A DNA stretch of 17,321 bases from Gammaproteobacteria bacterium RBG_16_37_9 (GTDB lineage: Bacteria; Pseudomonadota; Gammaproteobacteria; UBA9339), in assembly GCA_001801345.1 (NCBI GenBank), contig MGXJ01000041.1, positions 16,232-33,552 of the forward strand, read 5' to 3'. A model generated the notes under the pieces. The model worked only from the letters and a program-made list of their open reading frames with translations, was not told where the DNA came from and searched no databases. How positions within the stretch are numbered: the first letter of the stretch is position 1; every line of letters starts with the position of its first letter. Both the position numbers and the translations under genes were made by a program. Of this stretch, positions 7,618 to 14,332 are shown piece after piece.

Positions 7618-7633
7618 CTCAATTGATGCTAGG

Positions 7634-7654
7634 CCCTCGCGTCAAGCGCGAGGG
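7634..7654. repeat. GC-rich hairpin, dispersed intergenic repeat type 2
   Basis: Perfect 8-bp stem CCCTCGCG/CGCGAGGG around loop TCAAG, followed by GTGACAT, which mirrors the GTCAT that opens the type 1 units. The two hairpins may be halves of one composite element. Confidence 0.8.
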
Positions 7655-7730
7655 TGACATAATGAAGGAGGGTGCAATGGTGGTGACGCGGAGGATGAAG
7701 TAAGCAAGTGAGTGTGACATTACATGTGTG

Positions 7731-7758
7731 TTGTTGTATATTTGGACTAGAATATATA
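7731..7758 (+). promoter_or_regulatory. Weak candidate promoter for tolA
   Basis: TTGTTG (7731-7736), 16 bases, TATATA (7753-7758), ending 22 bases before the tolA ATG. The region is simply AT-rich, so this is tentative. Confidence 0.3.
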
Positions 7759-7780
7759 TCGCAACAAAAGCAGTAACATT

Positions 7781-8668
7781 ATGATTGATAACGGATCGTA
7801 TAAAATATCTTTAATTTTTGCCATAAGCTTTCATGTGGTGCTAATTCTTTTTTTGTTAGTAAAATTTACTACATCAAAATCTGTAGTGGCTTTTAGTGCA
7901 ACCAATAACTTTATTAATGCAACAGCGATCAATGAGCGTGATTTTGATGATCAAATGAGCAAAAAGATGGTTAATCAAAAAACCGCGCCAAAGCAGGAGG
8001 AAAAAGCACTGCCTAAAATAGCAAAGCAGGAGGAAAAAGTCCCCTCTGAAATAGCAAAAACACAGCAAATTCCAGAGAAAGTTATTACCATCAAAAAACC
8101 AGTTATTAAAAAAGAGCAATTGCAAAGCATATTACAGAAAAATTTGTTGATGGAACAAGCAAAGGAAATTGCTGAATTAAAAAAGGAGCGTCAAAAATAC
8201 AAAAAAAACATTAATAAGCAAAGGCAGCAAGAGATACAAAAAAACCTTCGTGATCAAATTTTGGCGGAACAAAAGCAGTTAGCGAGAGAACAGTCCCAGG
8301 CTAAAGCTCGGGCCCAAGCCCAAGCCCAAGCCCAAGCCCAAGCCAAGGAGCAGGCGCACGGACATCGTTTGCAAGGAGAAGTTGATAAATATAAAGCTTT
8401 GATTTTACAAGCTATTTCTTCGCAGTGGATTATTCCTGAGGGCGTTGACAGCAAGTCTGTTTGTCGATTGTTGATCAATGTTGCTCCAGGCGGAGTAGTG
8501 CTTAATGTGCAATTAGTTAGTAGCAGCGGAAATCTTGCTTTAGATCGTTCTGCTCAGGCAGCTGTTTTGAAGGCTTCACCATTGCCAGTTCCAGAAGATG
8601 TTAGTTTGTTTGATAGGGTTCGCACCATAAACCTTACTGTTAGGCCAGAAGGGATGGTTGGAAATTGA
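7781..8668 (+). CDS. tolA: TolA, inner-membrane spanning component of the Tol-Pal system
   Basis: A 295-residue TolA. It has one N-terminal membrane anchor (about 8-28), then a long Lys/Gln/Glu/Ala-rich helical rod (about 60-195) with coiled-coil character. The C-terminal TolA/TonB-type domain (about 200-295) includes YKALILQAISSQWIIP, CRLLINVAPGG and LDRSAQAAVLKASPLPVP. TolA uses proton-motive force through TolQR to act on TolB-Pal at the outer membrane during constriction. The rod contains an AQ dipeptide run coded by a hexamer repeat. No strong ribosome site precedes the ATG. tolB follows 139 bp downstream. tolQ and tolR, usually just upstream, are not here. Confidence 0.9.
   Translation: MIDNGSYKISLIFAISFHVVLILFLLVKFTTSKSVVAFSATNNFINATAINERDFDDQMSKKMVNQKTAPKQEEKALPKIAKQEEKVPSEIAKTQQIPEKVITIKKPVIKKEQLQSILQKNLLMEQAKEIAELKKERQKYKKNINKQRQQEIQKNLRDQILAEQKQLAREQSQAKARAQAQAQAQAQAKEQAHGHRLQGEVDKYKALILQAISSQWIIPEGVDSKSVCRLLINVAPGGVVLNVQLVSSSGNLALDRSAQAAVLKASPLPVPEDVSLFDRVRTINLTVRPEGMVGN
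8312..8341 (+). repeat. Hexanucleotide GCCCAA x5 in tolA
   Basis: Five perfect copies of GCCCAA encode alternating Ala-Gln in the TolA rod. Unit loss or gain by slippage would keep the frame and change rod length by two residues per unit. Confidence 0.9.
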
Positions 8669-8720
8669 AATTTTATGTGGTAAAAAGCGATGTGTTGGTG
8701 ATTAAGTATAATTTGGCGGC

Positions 8721-8747
8721 TACCAAAAACACTAAATGTTTGTGGTA
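8721..8747. repeat. Small hairpin between tolA and tolB
   Basis: TACCAAAAACA (8721-8731) pairs with TGTTTGTGGTA (8737-8747) with one mismatch around loop CTAAA. No T-run follows. GGCTACCA occurs on both sides as a short direct repeat. Confidence 0.5.
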
Positions 8748-8807
8748 ATATGGCTACCATCATAGCCCGTGTTAAATTGATGAAGGATTTTTTGGGGAAA
8801 ATTAAAT

Positions 8808-10082
8808 ATGCTTAAATTATTTCAGATGTTGATAATAAGTTTATCATTTTTTGTCAGCAATGTTTTTGCAGCATTAGAGCTTGAGCTTACTCAAGGCGTA
8901 GATAATGCTATTCCAATTGTAATTTTACCTTTTGCTGGTCAAGAAATAATTAGCGCTAATGATAATAAAATCACAACAATTGTAGGCAATGATTTGAAAA
9001 ATAGCGGTCGTTTTCGCTTGGTTGATGTGGGTAGTCAGCAAATGGATGGGGCTAATTTTGAAGCTTGGCGAGCCCGTAAAGTTGAAGCGGTAGTAACTGG
9101 TCAAATTAAATCTATTGGAGGAGAGCAATACTCAGTTATTTTTAGGTTGTTCGATGTTTATAATAAAAATAAATTATTTGAAAAAGAATATAAAATTAAA
9201 GCTCAGCAATTACGCAAATTCGCACACCATGTTAGTGATGTTATTTATCAACAATTGACAGGAGATCGCGGGATATTTTCTACCAAAATAGCCTATGTTT
9301 TAGTTGAGCGGCGTGGTCGTGCAGTAAGATATAGGCTACAAATAGCAGATAGTGATGGTTACAACATGCATATTTTATTGTCGTCTAGATTCCCATTGAT
9401 GTCGCCTGCGTGGTCGCCGGATGGCAAAAAAATCGCTTATGTTTCGTTTGAAGGTCATAGAGCAGCAATTTATATTCAAGATATAGCAACTGGTCAGCGA
9501 GAAGTTTTAACTAAATTTCCCGGTATTAACGGCGCTCCAGCCTGGTCTCCAGATGGCAGTAAGATAGCTTTGGTTCTTACCCAAACAGGATATCCTAAAA
9601 TATATATTTTAGATTTGGCGACAAAAAAAATGGAGCGTTTAACTTCAGATTGGTCTTTAGATACTGAGCCAAATTGGGCGCCTGATGGTAAATCTTTAAT
9701 TTTCACTTCAGATCGAGGCGGCAGCCCTCAAATTTATCGAGTTTATGTTGACAATAAAAAAGTTGAGAGAATTACTTTTAATGGTTCATACAACGCTCGT
9801 GCTGCCTTTACACCAAATGGGAATGCAATTGTAATGTTGCATCAAGCTGGAGATATGTTTAGTATTGCGCTGGAGGATTTAAAATCTGGCCGAGTCAGTT
9901 TATTGACGCATTCTGGTCTTAATGAATCGCCGAGTATAGCTCCAAATGGCAAAATGGTTGTTTATGGCACTAACACTAATGGTCGAGGTATGTTAGCAGA
10001 GGTTTCGGCTGATGGTAGGGTTAAGTTGTTGTTGCCGGCGGGTGAGGGGGAAGTAAGGGAGCCTGCGTGGTCCCCTTTTTAA
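8808..10082 (+). CDS. tolB: TolB, periplasmic beta-propeller of the Tol-Pal system
   Basis: A 424-residue protein of normal TolB length. Signal peptide about 1-21 with cleavage at VFA|ALEL. The mature protein starts with the family's [19 protein letters not shown], and an N-terminal alpha/beta domain runs to about 165. The six-bladed propeller repeats follow: [65 protein letters not shown], closing with EPAWSPF. TolB binds Pal and TolA and helps drive outer-membrane constriction. A GGGG run lies about 10 bases before the ATG. The stop codon lies at the left foot of a long palindrome (10077-10207). Confidence 0.96.
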   Translation: MLKLFQMLIISLSFFVSNVFAALELELTQGVDNAIPIVILPFAGQEIISANDNKITTIVGNDLKNSGRFRLVDVGSQQMDGANFEAWRARKVEAVVTGQIKSIGGEQYSVIFRLFDVYNKNKLFEKEYKIKAQQLRKFAHHVSDVIYQQLTGDRGIFSTKIAYVLVERRGRAVRYRLQIADSDGYNMHILLSSRFPLMSPAWSPDGKKIAYVSFEGHRAAIYIQDIATGQREVLTKFPGINGAPAWSPDGSKIALVLTQTGYPKIYILDLATKKMERLTSDWSLDTEPNWAPDGKSLIFTSDRGGSPQIYRVYVDNKKVERITFNGSYNARAAFTPNGNAIVMLHQAGDMFSIALEDLKSGRVSLLTHSGLNESPSIAPNGKMVVYGTNTNGRGMLAEVSADGRVKLLLPAGEGEVREPAWSPF

Positions 10083-10207
10083 AACCTTCGTCTTTTGATA
10101 TACTGCTGCGTTGCACGTTCACTCGCAATGCTCATTTACATAAAAGTAAACTCCGCTTGCTCGTTTCACGTGCGCCTTGCATTATATCAAAATACTTGGT
10201 TTTAAAA
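10077..10207. repeat. 131-bp extended palindrome between tolB and pal
   Basis: The outer arms TTTTAAAACC (10077-10086) and GGTTTTAAAA (10198-10207) pair perfectly. Inward, TTTTGATATA pairs with TATATCAAAA, GCACGT-type blocks pair, and TTTAC/GTAAA sits at the centre near 10142. The whole spacer therefore folds into one interrupted hairpin. The core words (TGCGTTGCACGT, CTCGCAATGCTCA, CTCCGCTTGCTCG) resemble intergenic palindromes I associate with gammaproteobacteria, from memory. It overlaps the tolB stop and could damp readthrough into pal. Confidence 0.85.
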
Positions 10208-10258
10208 GAATTCTAGTTTATTTTTTTAGATATTAAATTTATGGAGAGGAAAATAAAA

Positions 10259-10777
10259 ATGAAAATATCACGTTTGTTGATTGTTGCTGTATTTGCTTCG
10301 AGTCTTGGTTTTGTAAGTGGTTGCAGTTACTTTAAATCTGGAAAAAAAGGAACAGGTGAGGATGGCACGCAAACATCTGGTTTTGACGGTCAAGATGGGT
10401 TTGGAGAAGATGGTATTTCAGCCGCCAACCGACTAAAAGCCGCATGCAATCAAGCTTACTATTTTGACTTTGATAAATTTGAGGTTAGGGAAGATGATGC
10501 TGAATCAATTAATGTTCAAGCTAATTATTTAGTTGATCATCCTAGTGCTAAAGTGCGCCTTGAAGGTCATGCTGATGAACGTGGTAGCAGAGAATATAAT
10601 ATTGCTTTAGGTTGGAAGCGTGCCAAAGCAGTAGCTGCTGCTTTAAAACAACAGGGTGCTGGTAATGCACAGATTGTAATGATGAGTTATGGCAAAGAAA
10701 AACCAGTTGCTCTTGGTCATGATGAAAGCGCATATAGCCAGAATAGGCGGGTGAATTTAATTTATGAAGCAAAATAA
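10259..10777 (+). CDS. pal: Pal, peptidoglycan-associated outer-membrane lipoprotein
   Basis: A 172-residue lipoprotein. The signal peptide ends in lipobox VSGC, with Cys22 as lipidation site. A Gly/Asp-rich linker comes next, then an OmpA-like peptidoglycan-binding domain (about 55-172) with YYFDFDKFEVREDD, VRLEGHADERGSREYNIALG and SQNRRVNLIYEAK. The Asp and Arg of GHADERGS are the diaminopimelate-contacting positions in the family. It binds TolB and anchors the outer membrane to the cell wall. An in-frame ATG at 10241 would add six residues, but GGAGAGGA (10243-10250) lies right after it and is correctly spaced for the ATG at 10259, which gives a normal lipoprotein signal. That choice is clear. 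It sits between two palindromic elements. Confidence 0.95.
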   Translation: MKISRLLIVAVFASSLGFVSGCSYFKSGKKGTGEDGTQTSGFDGQDGFGEDGISAANRLKAACNQAYYFDFDKFEVREDDAESINVQANYLVDHPSAKVRLEGHADERGSREYNIALGWKRAKAVAAALKQQGAGNAQIVMMSYGKEKPVALGHDESAYSQNRRVNLIYEAK

Positions 10778-10789
10778 TTTATAAAACGT

Positions 10790-10882
10790 AAGGGGTCAAG
10801 TCTCGACAATCGACAATAGTTATTAATCTAGAGGTTGTTACTGCTACTATTGTTATTGTCGATTGTTGAGACTTGACCCCTT
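10790..10882. repeat. 93-bp palindrome between pal and cpoB, REP/RAYT-like
   Basis: AAGGGGTCAAGTCTCGACAA at the left (from 10790) and its near-perfect reverse complement ending at 10882 form a stem of about 28 bp with one mismatch (CTCG/CTCA). The centre has further partial pairing. GGGGTCAAGTC ends of this kind recall the sequences around REP-associated tyrosine transposases; that link is from memory. No transposase is in the window. Confidence 0.85.
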
Positions 10883-10905
10883 CCCTTTAAATAGACGGTA
10901 GTGAT

Positions 10906-11841
10906 ATGAAAAAAGTTGTTAGTGTATTATTTTTGGGATGTGCTGTTAATTTAGCTTTTGCAGATGCTCCAGTTGTTGATTACTCTTCAGATGCTGTTTC
11001 GGGCATGGCAAAATCATTTGCTGTAAAACCGGAAGAGAGAATTGATTCTGCTCCTGTTACTTCAAAGGCTAATCTTAGCGCTGAGCAGCGTGTTGGTAAG
11101 CTCGAGCAGCAGATTAATAATATTAATAGCCAAAATTTAACGAGTAAAATCGAAGAACTGCAACAGCGATTGCAAAAAATAAATGGTCAGTTTGAAGATC
11201 AAGCTCATCAAATTGAGTTGTTAAACACGCAAATAAAAAGTTTTTATCAAGATTTGAATCAACGTTTAGAAACCGGTAAGTCGATGGCAGTGCCAGCACC
11301 GGCATTATCGGCGCCACCAACGCCACCATCATCATCAACTACACCATCGTCATCAGCACAACATTCTTCTTCTGATGCACTACAAAATGGCGCTATAGTG
11401 CCAGCTACGACTAGTAATCTTACAGAAATATTACCCGCAGCCGCTCCAGTTAACCCTGATAGTGCTTTTCTTAAAGAGCAGCAGATGTATCAAACCGCGA
11501 TAGATTTATTACCAGATAAAAAATATGAGGCAAGCGAAAGTAAGTTGCGTGAATATCTAAAGACGTATCCCAAGGGCGTGTATGTAGCTAAAGCTCACTA
11601 TTGGTTAGGAGAGATAAATTTTTTACAAAAAAATTTCGATGCAGCTGAAGAGGAATTTAAAATAGTAGTAGAAAAATACCCAAAAGCCAAATCAGTTTCA
11701 GATGCAATGCTTAAGTTAGCTTTAGTGCATCAAAATCAAGGTAGAGAAGCTCAAGCAAAACAAGAGTTAAAACAGGTGATAAAACGTTATCCTGGGACTT
11801 CAGCAGCGCAATTAGCTAAACAGCAGCTGCCGGGAATTTAG
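10906..11841 (+). CDS. cpoB: CpoB (YbgF), periplasmic Tol-Pal/PBP1B coordinator
   Basis: A 311-residue protein with the standard CpoB layout. Signal peptide ends about LAFA|DAPV (19-20). A Gln/Asn-rich coiled coil (about 45-115, EQRVGKLEQQINNINSQN and onward) would form the trimer. A Pro/Ala/Ser-rich linker (about 126-165) follows. Three TPR-like repeats fill the C-terminus: YQTAIDLLPDKKYEASESKL, AHYWLGEINFLQKNFDAAEE and AMLKLALVHQNQGREAQAKQ. CpoB links Tol-Pal energy state to peptidoglycan synthesis at the septum. It is the last gene of the block and its final 26 bp overlap the opposite-strand gene at 11816. The linker is longer and more Ser/Pro-rich than I would expect, with CCA/TCA codon runs. 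Confidence 0.93.
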   Translation: MKKVVSVLFLGCAVNLAFADAPVVDYSSDAVSGMAKSFAVKPEERIDSAPVTSKANLSAEQRVGKLEQQINNINSQNLTSKIEELQQRLQKINGQFEDQAHQIELLNTQIKSFYQDLNQRLETGKSMAVPAPALSAPPTPPSSSTTPSSSAQHSSSDALQNGAIVPATTSNLTEILPAAAPVNPDSAFLKEQQMYQTAIDLLPDKKYEASESKLREYLKTYPKGVYVAKAHYWLGEINFLQKNFDAAEEEFKIVVEKYPKAKSVSDAMLKLALVHQNQGREAQAKQELKQVIKRYPGTSAAQLAKQQLPGI

Positions 11842-12199
11842 TTTCACAATAAAGCTTGATTAGAGGTAAATTAACTTTAGGTATTAATCTTGGCGGGAGC
11901 TCTTCCTGAAAAATAAGCTGGTCTAAATCTACCGCTCTTATCTCTAAAGCTGCCGCCAAACTTTCTTTTGACATCTTATTTTCAAACAAAAACCTGTTAA
12001 TCATTTTTCGAATAGTTTCTATATTTAAATAGGCACTAATTTTATTATTTTGATTTATATTTAAATTATTTTTTATGTTCTGGTTTGTGTCTGATTCTTT
12101 TTTAGAGCAATCTTCCTTAGGTTGAATTATTTGAACCGTGTTGATCGCTTTGGTAGGTGTAATTTTGTTCAAATCAGATATACAAATTAGTTTCATCAT
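11816..12199 (-). CDS. Unknown 127-residue protein, possible helix-turn-helix C-terminus
   Basis: I do not recognise this protein. GGAG lies 7 bases before the ATG at 12199, so it is probably real. Residues 1-60 are polar and Asn/Lys-rich with no obvious fold. Residues about 60-127 look structured: TIRKMINRFLFENKMSKESL, then AAALEIRAVDLDQLIF, then RLIPKVNLPLIKLYCETKF. The ENKMSKESLAAALEI segment has the spacing of an XRE-type helix 2-turn-helix 3, but I give this only moderate weight. There is no signal peptide or membrane segment. It is convergent with cpoB (26-bp antisense overlap) and divergent from the XRE regulator at 12608. The palindromic element lies in the shared upstream region. Confidence 0.65.
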   Translation of the reverse strand: MMKLICISDLNKITPTKAINTVQIIQPKEDCSKKESDTNQNIKNNLNINQNNKISAYLNIETIRKMINRFLFENKMSKESLAAALEIRAVDLDQLIFQEELPPRLIPKVNLPLIKLYCETKFPAAAV

Positions 12200-12342
12200 A
12201 TTGATTCTCCAGCTAAATTATCCCCGTTTTCTACAATACAATTCCCTTTTAAAACAAAGCATTGGCTAGGGATTTTTATTTCCTACCCCCAAGCCTCAAA
12301 TCCAAGGTAGGAGTAGGGTTGCCAAGCATCTTTATTTCTTAT

Positions 12343-12530
12343 ATTATCCTAAAAAGAGTAGTTAAAACCTACTGCGAGCGTTTAATATAATGAATCTAGA
12401 GATTTTTTTTGAAAATTTTTTCTCACCGTAGTGGTGACTACTACTTCGAAAAAATTTTCAAAATAAAATCTATATCTTCAATATCTTAAACGCTCTCGCT
12501 ACGGTTTCAACTACTCTTTTTAGGATTATT
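12343..12530. mobile_element. MITE-like, almost fully palindromic element (about 188 bp)
   Basis: The terminal arms ATTATCCTAAAAAGAGTAGT (from 12344) and ACTACTCTTTTTAGGATTAT (ending about 12529) are inverted copies. The pairing continues inward through AACC, GCGAGCGTTTAA, GAAT and GATTTT..TTTGAAAATTTTTTC, almost to the centre at about 12435. There CACCGTAGTGGTG makes a small terminal loop hairpin. A third arm copy occurs at 6646-6690. No ORF inside, so it would need a transposase elsewhere. No clear target duplication could be assigned by eye. Confidence 0.82.
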
Positions 12531-12581
12531 TTGCAATATTCACAAAACGCACCAAAATACTTAGTCGGAGTAATGCTATCA

Positions 12582-12603
12582 TACTTACTACGAAAGTAAA
12601 GTA
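12582..12603 (+). promoter_or_regulatory. Candidate operator dyad in front of the XRE regulator
   Basis: TACTTACT, 5 bases, AGTAAAGTA: arms of a nearly symmetrical dyad ending four bases before the ATG at 12608. The position suits autorepression by the downstream helix-turn-helix protein, which is an inference. Confidence 0.3.
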
Positions 12604-12607
12604 AAAT

Positions 12608-13351
12608 ATGATAAAATGTGTTTTACCACCAAATATGAGTGCGCAAATGAAACCGTTTCTTGATCCTTCCATAGCAAAAGCCCAGCGATTAACACAATTA
12701 AGAAAGCTGGCAAAACTTAGTCGGAAAGATATCGCTCAGATGGTAAGCGTCTCAGTTTCTACATATAAAGGCTGGGAAAACGCAAGATTTGGGGGAATAC
12801 CAGAAAGAAGGGCCGCTTTACTGGTAGATTCTCTCCAAAATGAAGGAATACATAGTTCGGTAAATTGGTTAATGCACGGAACTGGAGATTTGCCAAAAAA
12901 GATTTCATATCACCGAATAGCTCAATTTAAAGAAGCATTGGCAAACACTACTGAAAAACAATCCCCAGAGATTGTTGAACAACTACGTATCAAAGCGGAA
13001 CTGGAGTTTTTTTGTAACAATAATGATTGGGAAACTATTTCTCTTACCGTATCAGATGATGCTATGGCACCTTGTTTTTTAGAAGAGGACCTTGTCGCTG
13101 GTATAAAAATAGCTCATGAAAATTTTGAGGAAATTACTGGTCTAAATTGCATCGTGCGCACCAAAAATAACAAGGTTCTATTACGCCAAGTTCAAAAAGG
13201 CAAAACCAAGGGTTTTTTTACTTTGCTATGCTTAAACCAAAATAGCAAACAACAATTTATACTTCAAGATATTGAATTAGTGGATGTTGCGCCGGTAATC
13301 TGGTTTCGAAGAAAGCTTATTGCGCTGCCAAAAATTTCTCGTAAGAAATAA
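12608..13351 (+). CDS. XRE-family regulator with S24-like, probably protease-inactive C-terminus
   Basis: A 247-residue DNA-binding regulator. The N-terminal Cro/CI-type helix-turn-helix is at about 26-85 (RLTQLRKLAKLSRKDIAQMV, VSVSTYKGWENARFGGIPERR). A linker is followed by a LexA/CI-type fold (about 140-225): ISLTVSDDAMAPCFLEEDLV, then VLLRQVQKG. In active LexA/CI repressors the first block reads (G/D)DSM.P with the catalytic Ser. Here Ala replaces it, and Arg stands where the catalytic Lys is expected (LLRQV). So it likely keeps the dimerisation fold without self-cleavage. Three possible ATG starts (12608, 12635, 12647), none with a good ribosome site; I keep the first. Its last 35 bp overlap the response regulator gene on the other strand. 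Targets unknown. Confidence 0.82.
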   Translation: MIKCVLPPNMSAQMKPFLDPSIAKAQRLTQLRKLAKLSRKDIAQMVSVSVSTYKGWENARFGGIPERRAALLVDSLQNEGIHSSVNWLMHGTGDLPKKISYHRIAQFKEALANTTEKQSPEIVEQLRIKAELEFFCNNNDWETISLTVSDDAMAPCFLEEDLVAGIKIAHENFEEITGLNCIVRTKNNKVLLRQVQKGKTKGFFTLLCLNQNSKQQFILQDIELVDVAPVIWFRRKLIALPKISRKK

Positions 13352-14327
13352 TTCTATTTGTGCAAACAATATTATTAACCATTTCTTTAATATGTGAATA
13401 GTAGTAGACGTTATTATCCCCTATTAACCTTGTTGCTGGATATAAATATTTTTCCCAATCATTAACAGTAACATTGATATGATCAGCTTCCGTGCAAAGG
13501 AATAAAATTTTTTCTCTAGATAATAATTCATTGATTAATTTTTCCTCGCCATAATTGTCTATTGCTGTATTTGTATATTCTGCCATCTCTTCTTCAGTTT
13601 TTATGGCCATCCAGCTTAAATCTCCGCGTGAATTCATTAATAAAAAACAACCTGATCCAGTAACTAGGTAATATTCTACTATATTGTTATTTTTAAAAAA
13701 TTCTTTAAGAAATTTTATTAGCAGTGGGTCACCTAACCCAGCAGATTGGGTGGTTGATAAATTCTTGATAATGACATCAGAAAATTCTTCGAATTGTTTT
13801 TCTTGTAACTCAGAAATAACATTCTGTAATTTATAGGTAAAATCGTGACAACTTTTCGGGATAAATTTATGGATTAATCCAGCATTAAATGCTTCAATAG
13901 CGCTATTTAAAGTAGCATCTCCAGTAATTAAAATAAATTTAAACGGTAATCCTTTTAAAATTCTACAAAGCTCTAATCCATTCATTTCCGGCATAGTGTA
14001 ATCCACTACAACCACGATCACCGTATCAAACCTATGTGAATTATAAATCTCCTTATGAATATTAAACACATTAACATCTACATAGCTATGTTCTACATTA
14101 CTACAACCAAAATCTTCGTCCTCTTTAAAAGATCTCAAATATTTATCCGTAAATGAAACTAGCGCACAGTCTCGAAGGTATCCGATTGCTTTTGTAGGCT
14201 CAGTAAAAGTAATGGTATTAATGCTTTCATCAAATCCAAGCACAACATTATCTAGAAAAGATCGGTTATCATCAATAAACACGACAGTAGTTGGGTAATA
14301 ACAACAAGCAATTCTTGGTTTAGCCAT
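13317..14327 (-). CDS. Response regulator with receiver insertion and uncharacterised C-terminal domain
   Basis: About 336 residues. The receiver domain has VVFIDDN (acidic pair), VVDYTMPEMNG with the phospho-acceptor Asp (residue 109 from this start), FILITGD with the conserved Thr, and HKFIPKS with the conserved Lys. The gap between acidic pair and Asp is about 90 residues instead of about 45, so an insertion of roughly 40 sits between. The C-terminal 150 residues match no DNA-binding or enzyme output I can name; they contain EYYLVTGSGCFLLMNSRGDL and alternating strands. An ATG at 14336 overlaps the kinase stop (ATGA), but AAGGA is then adjacent to it. The same AAGGA is 9 bases from the ATG at 14327, which I prefer. 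Translationally coupled to the kinase. A distant likeness to Legionella LqsR is possible by length and context only. Confidence 0.85.
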   Translation of the reverse strand: MAKPRIACCYYPTTVVFIDDNRSFLDNVVLGFDESINTITFTEPTKAIGYLRDCALVSFTDKYLRSFKEDEDFGCSNVEHSYVDVNVFNIHKEIYNSHRFDTVIVVVVDYTMPEMNGLELCRILKGLPFKFILITGDATLNSAIEAFNAGLIHKFIPKSCHDFTYKLQNVISELQEKQFEEFSDVIIKNLSTTQSAGLGDPLLIKFLKEFFKNNNIVEYYLVTGSGCFLLMNSRGDLSWMAIKTEEEMAEYTNTAIDNYGEEKLINELLSREKILFLCTEADHINVTVNDWEKYLYPATRLIGDNNVYYYSHIKEMVNNIVCTNRIISYEKFLAAQ

Positions 14328-14332
14328 AAAAA

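Larger units (their letters stand above)
7343..7780. other. 438-bp repeat-rich intergenic region, no gene seen
   Basis: It lies between the divergent phosphatase and tolA genes. I find no convincing open frame. It holds a 16-bp inverted repeat with a 63-bp loop, a triplicated 23-bp unit, two GC-rich hairpins and a weak tolA promoter candidate. The stretch 7370-7391 faintly resembles a tRNA T-arm, but no tRNA can be folded. Confidence 0.7.
12200..12607. other. 408-bp divergent intergenic region
   Basis: Between two divergent putative regulators. It contains the palindromic element at 12343-12530 and a dyad next to the 12608 start. The part 12200-12342 is mostly plain AT-rich DNA, with a small CCTACC/GGTAGG inverted repeat near 12283-12312. 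I see no gene in it. Confidence 0.7.

Noticed and set aside
10241..10258. Earlier ATG for pal
   Set aside because: It overlaps the Shine-Dalgarno used by the ATG at 10259 and would add charged residues before the lipoprotein signal.
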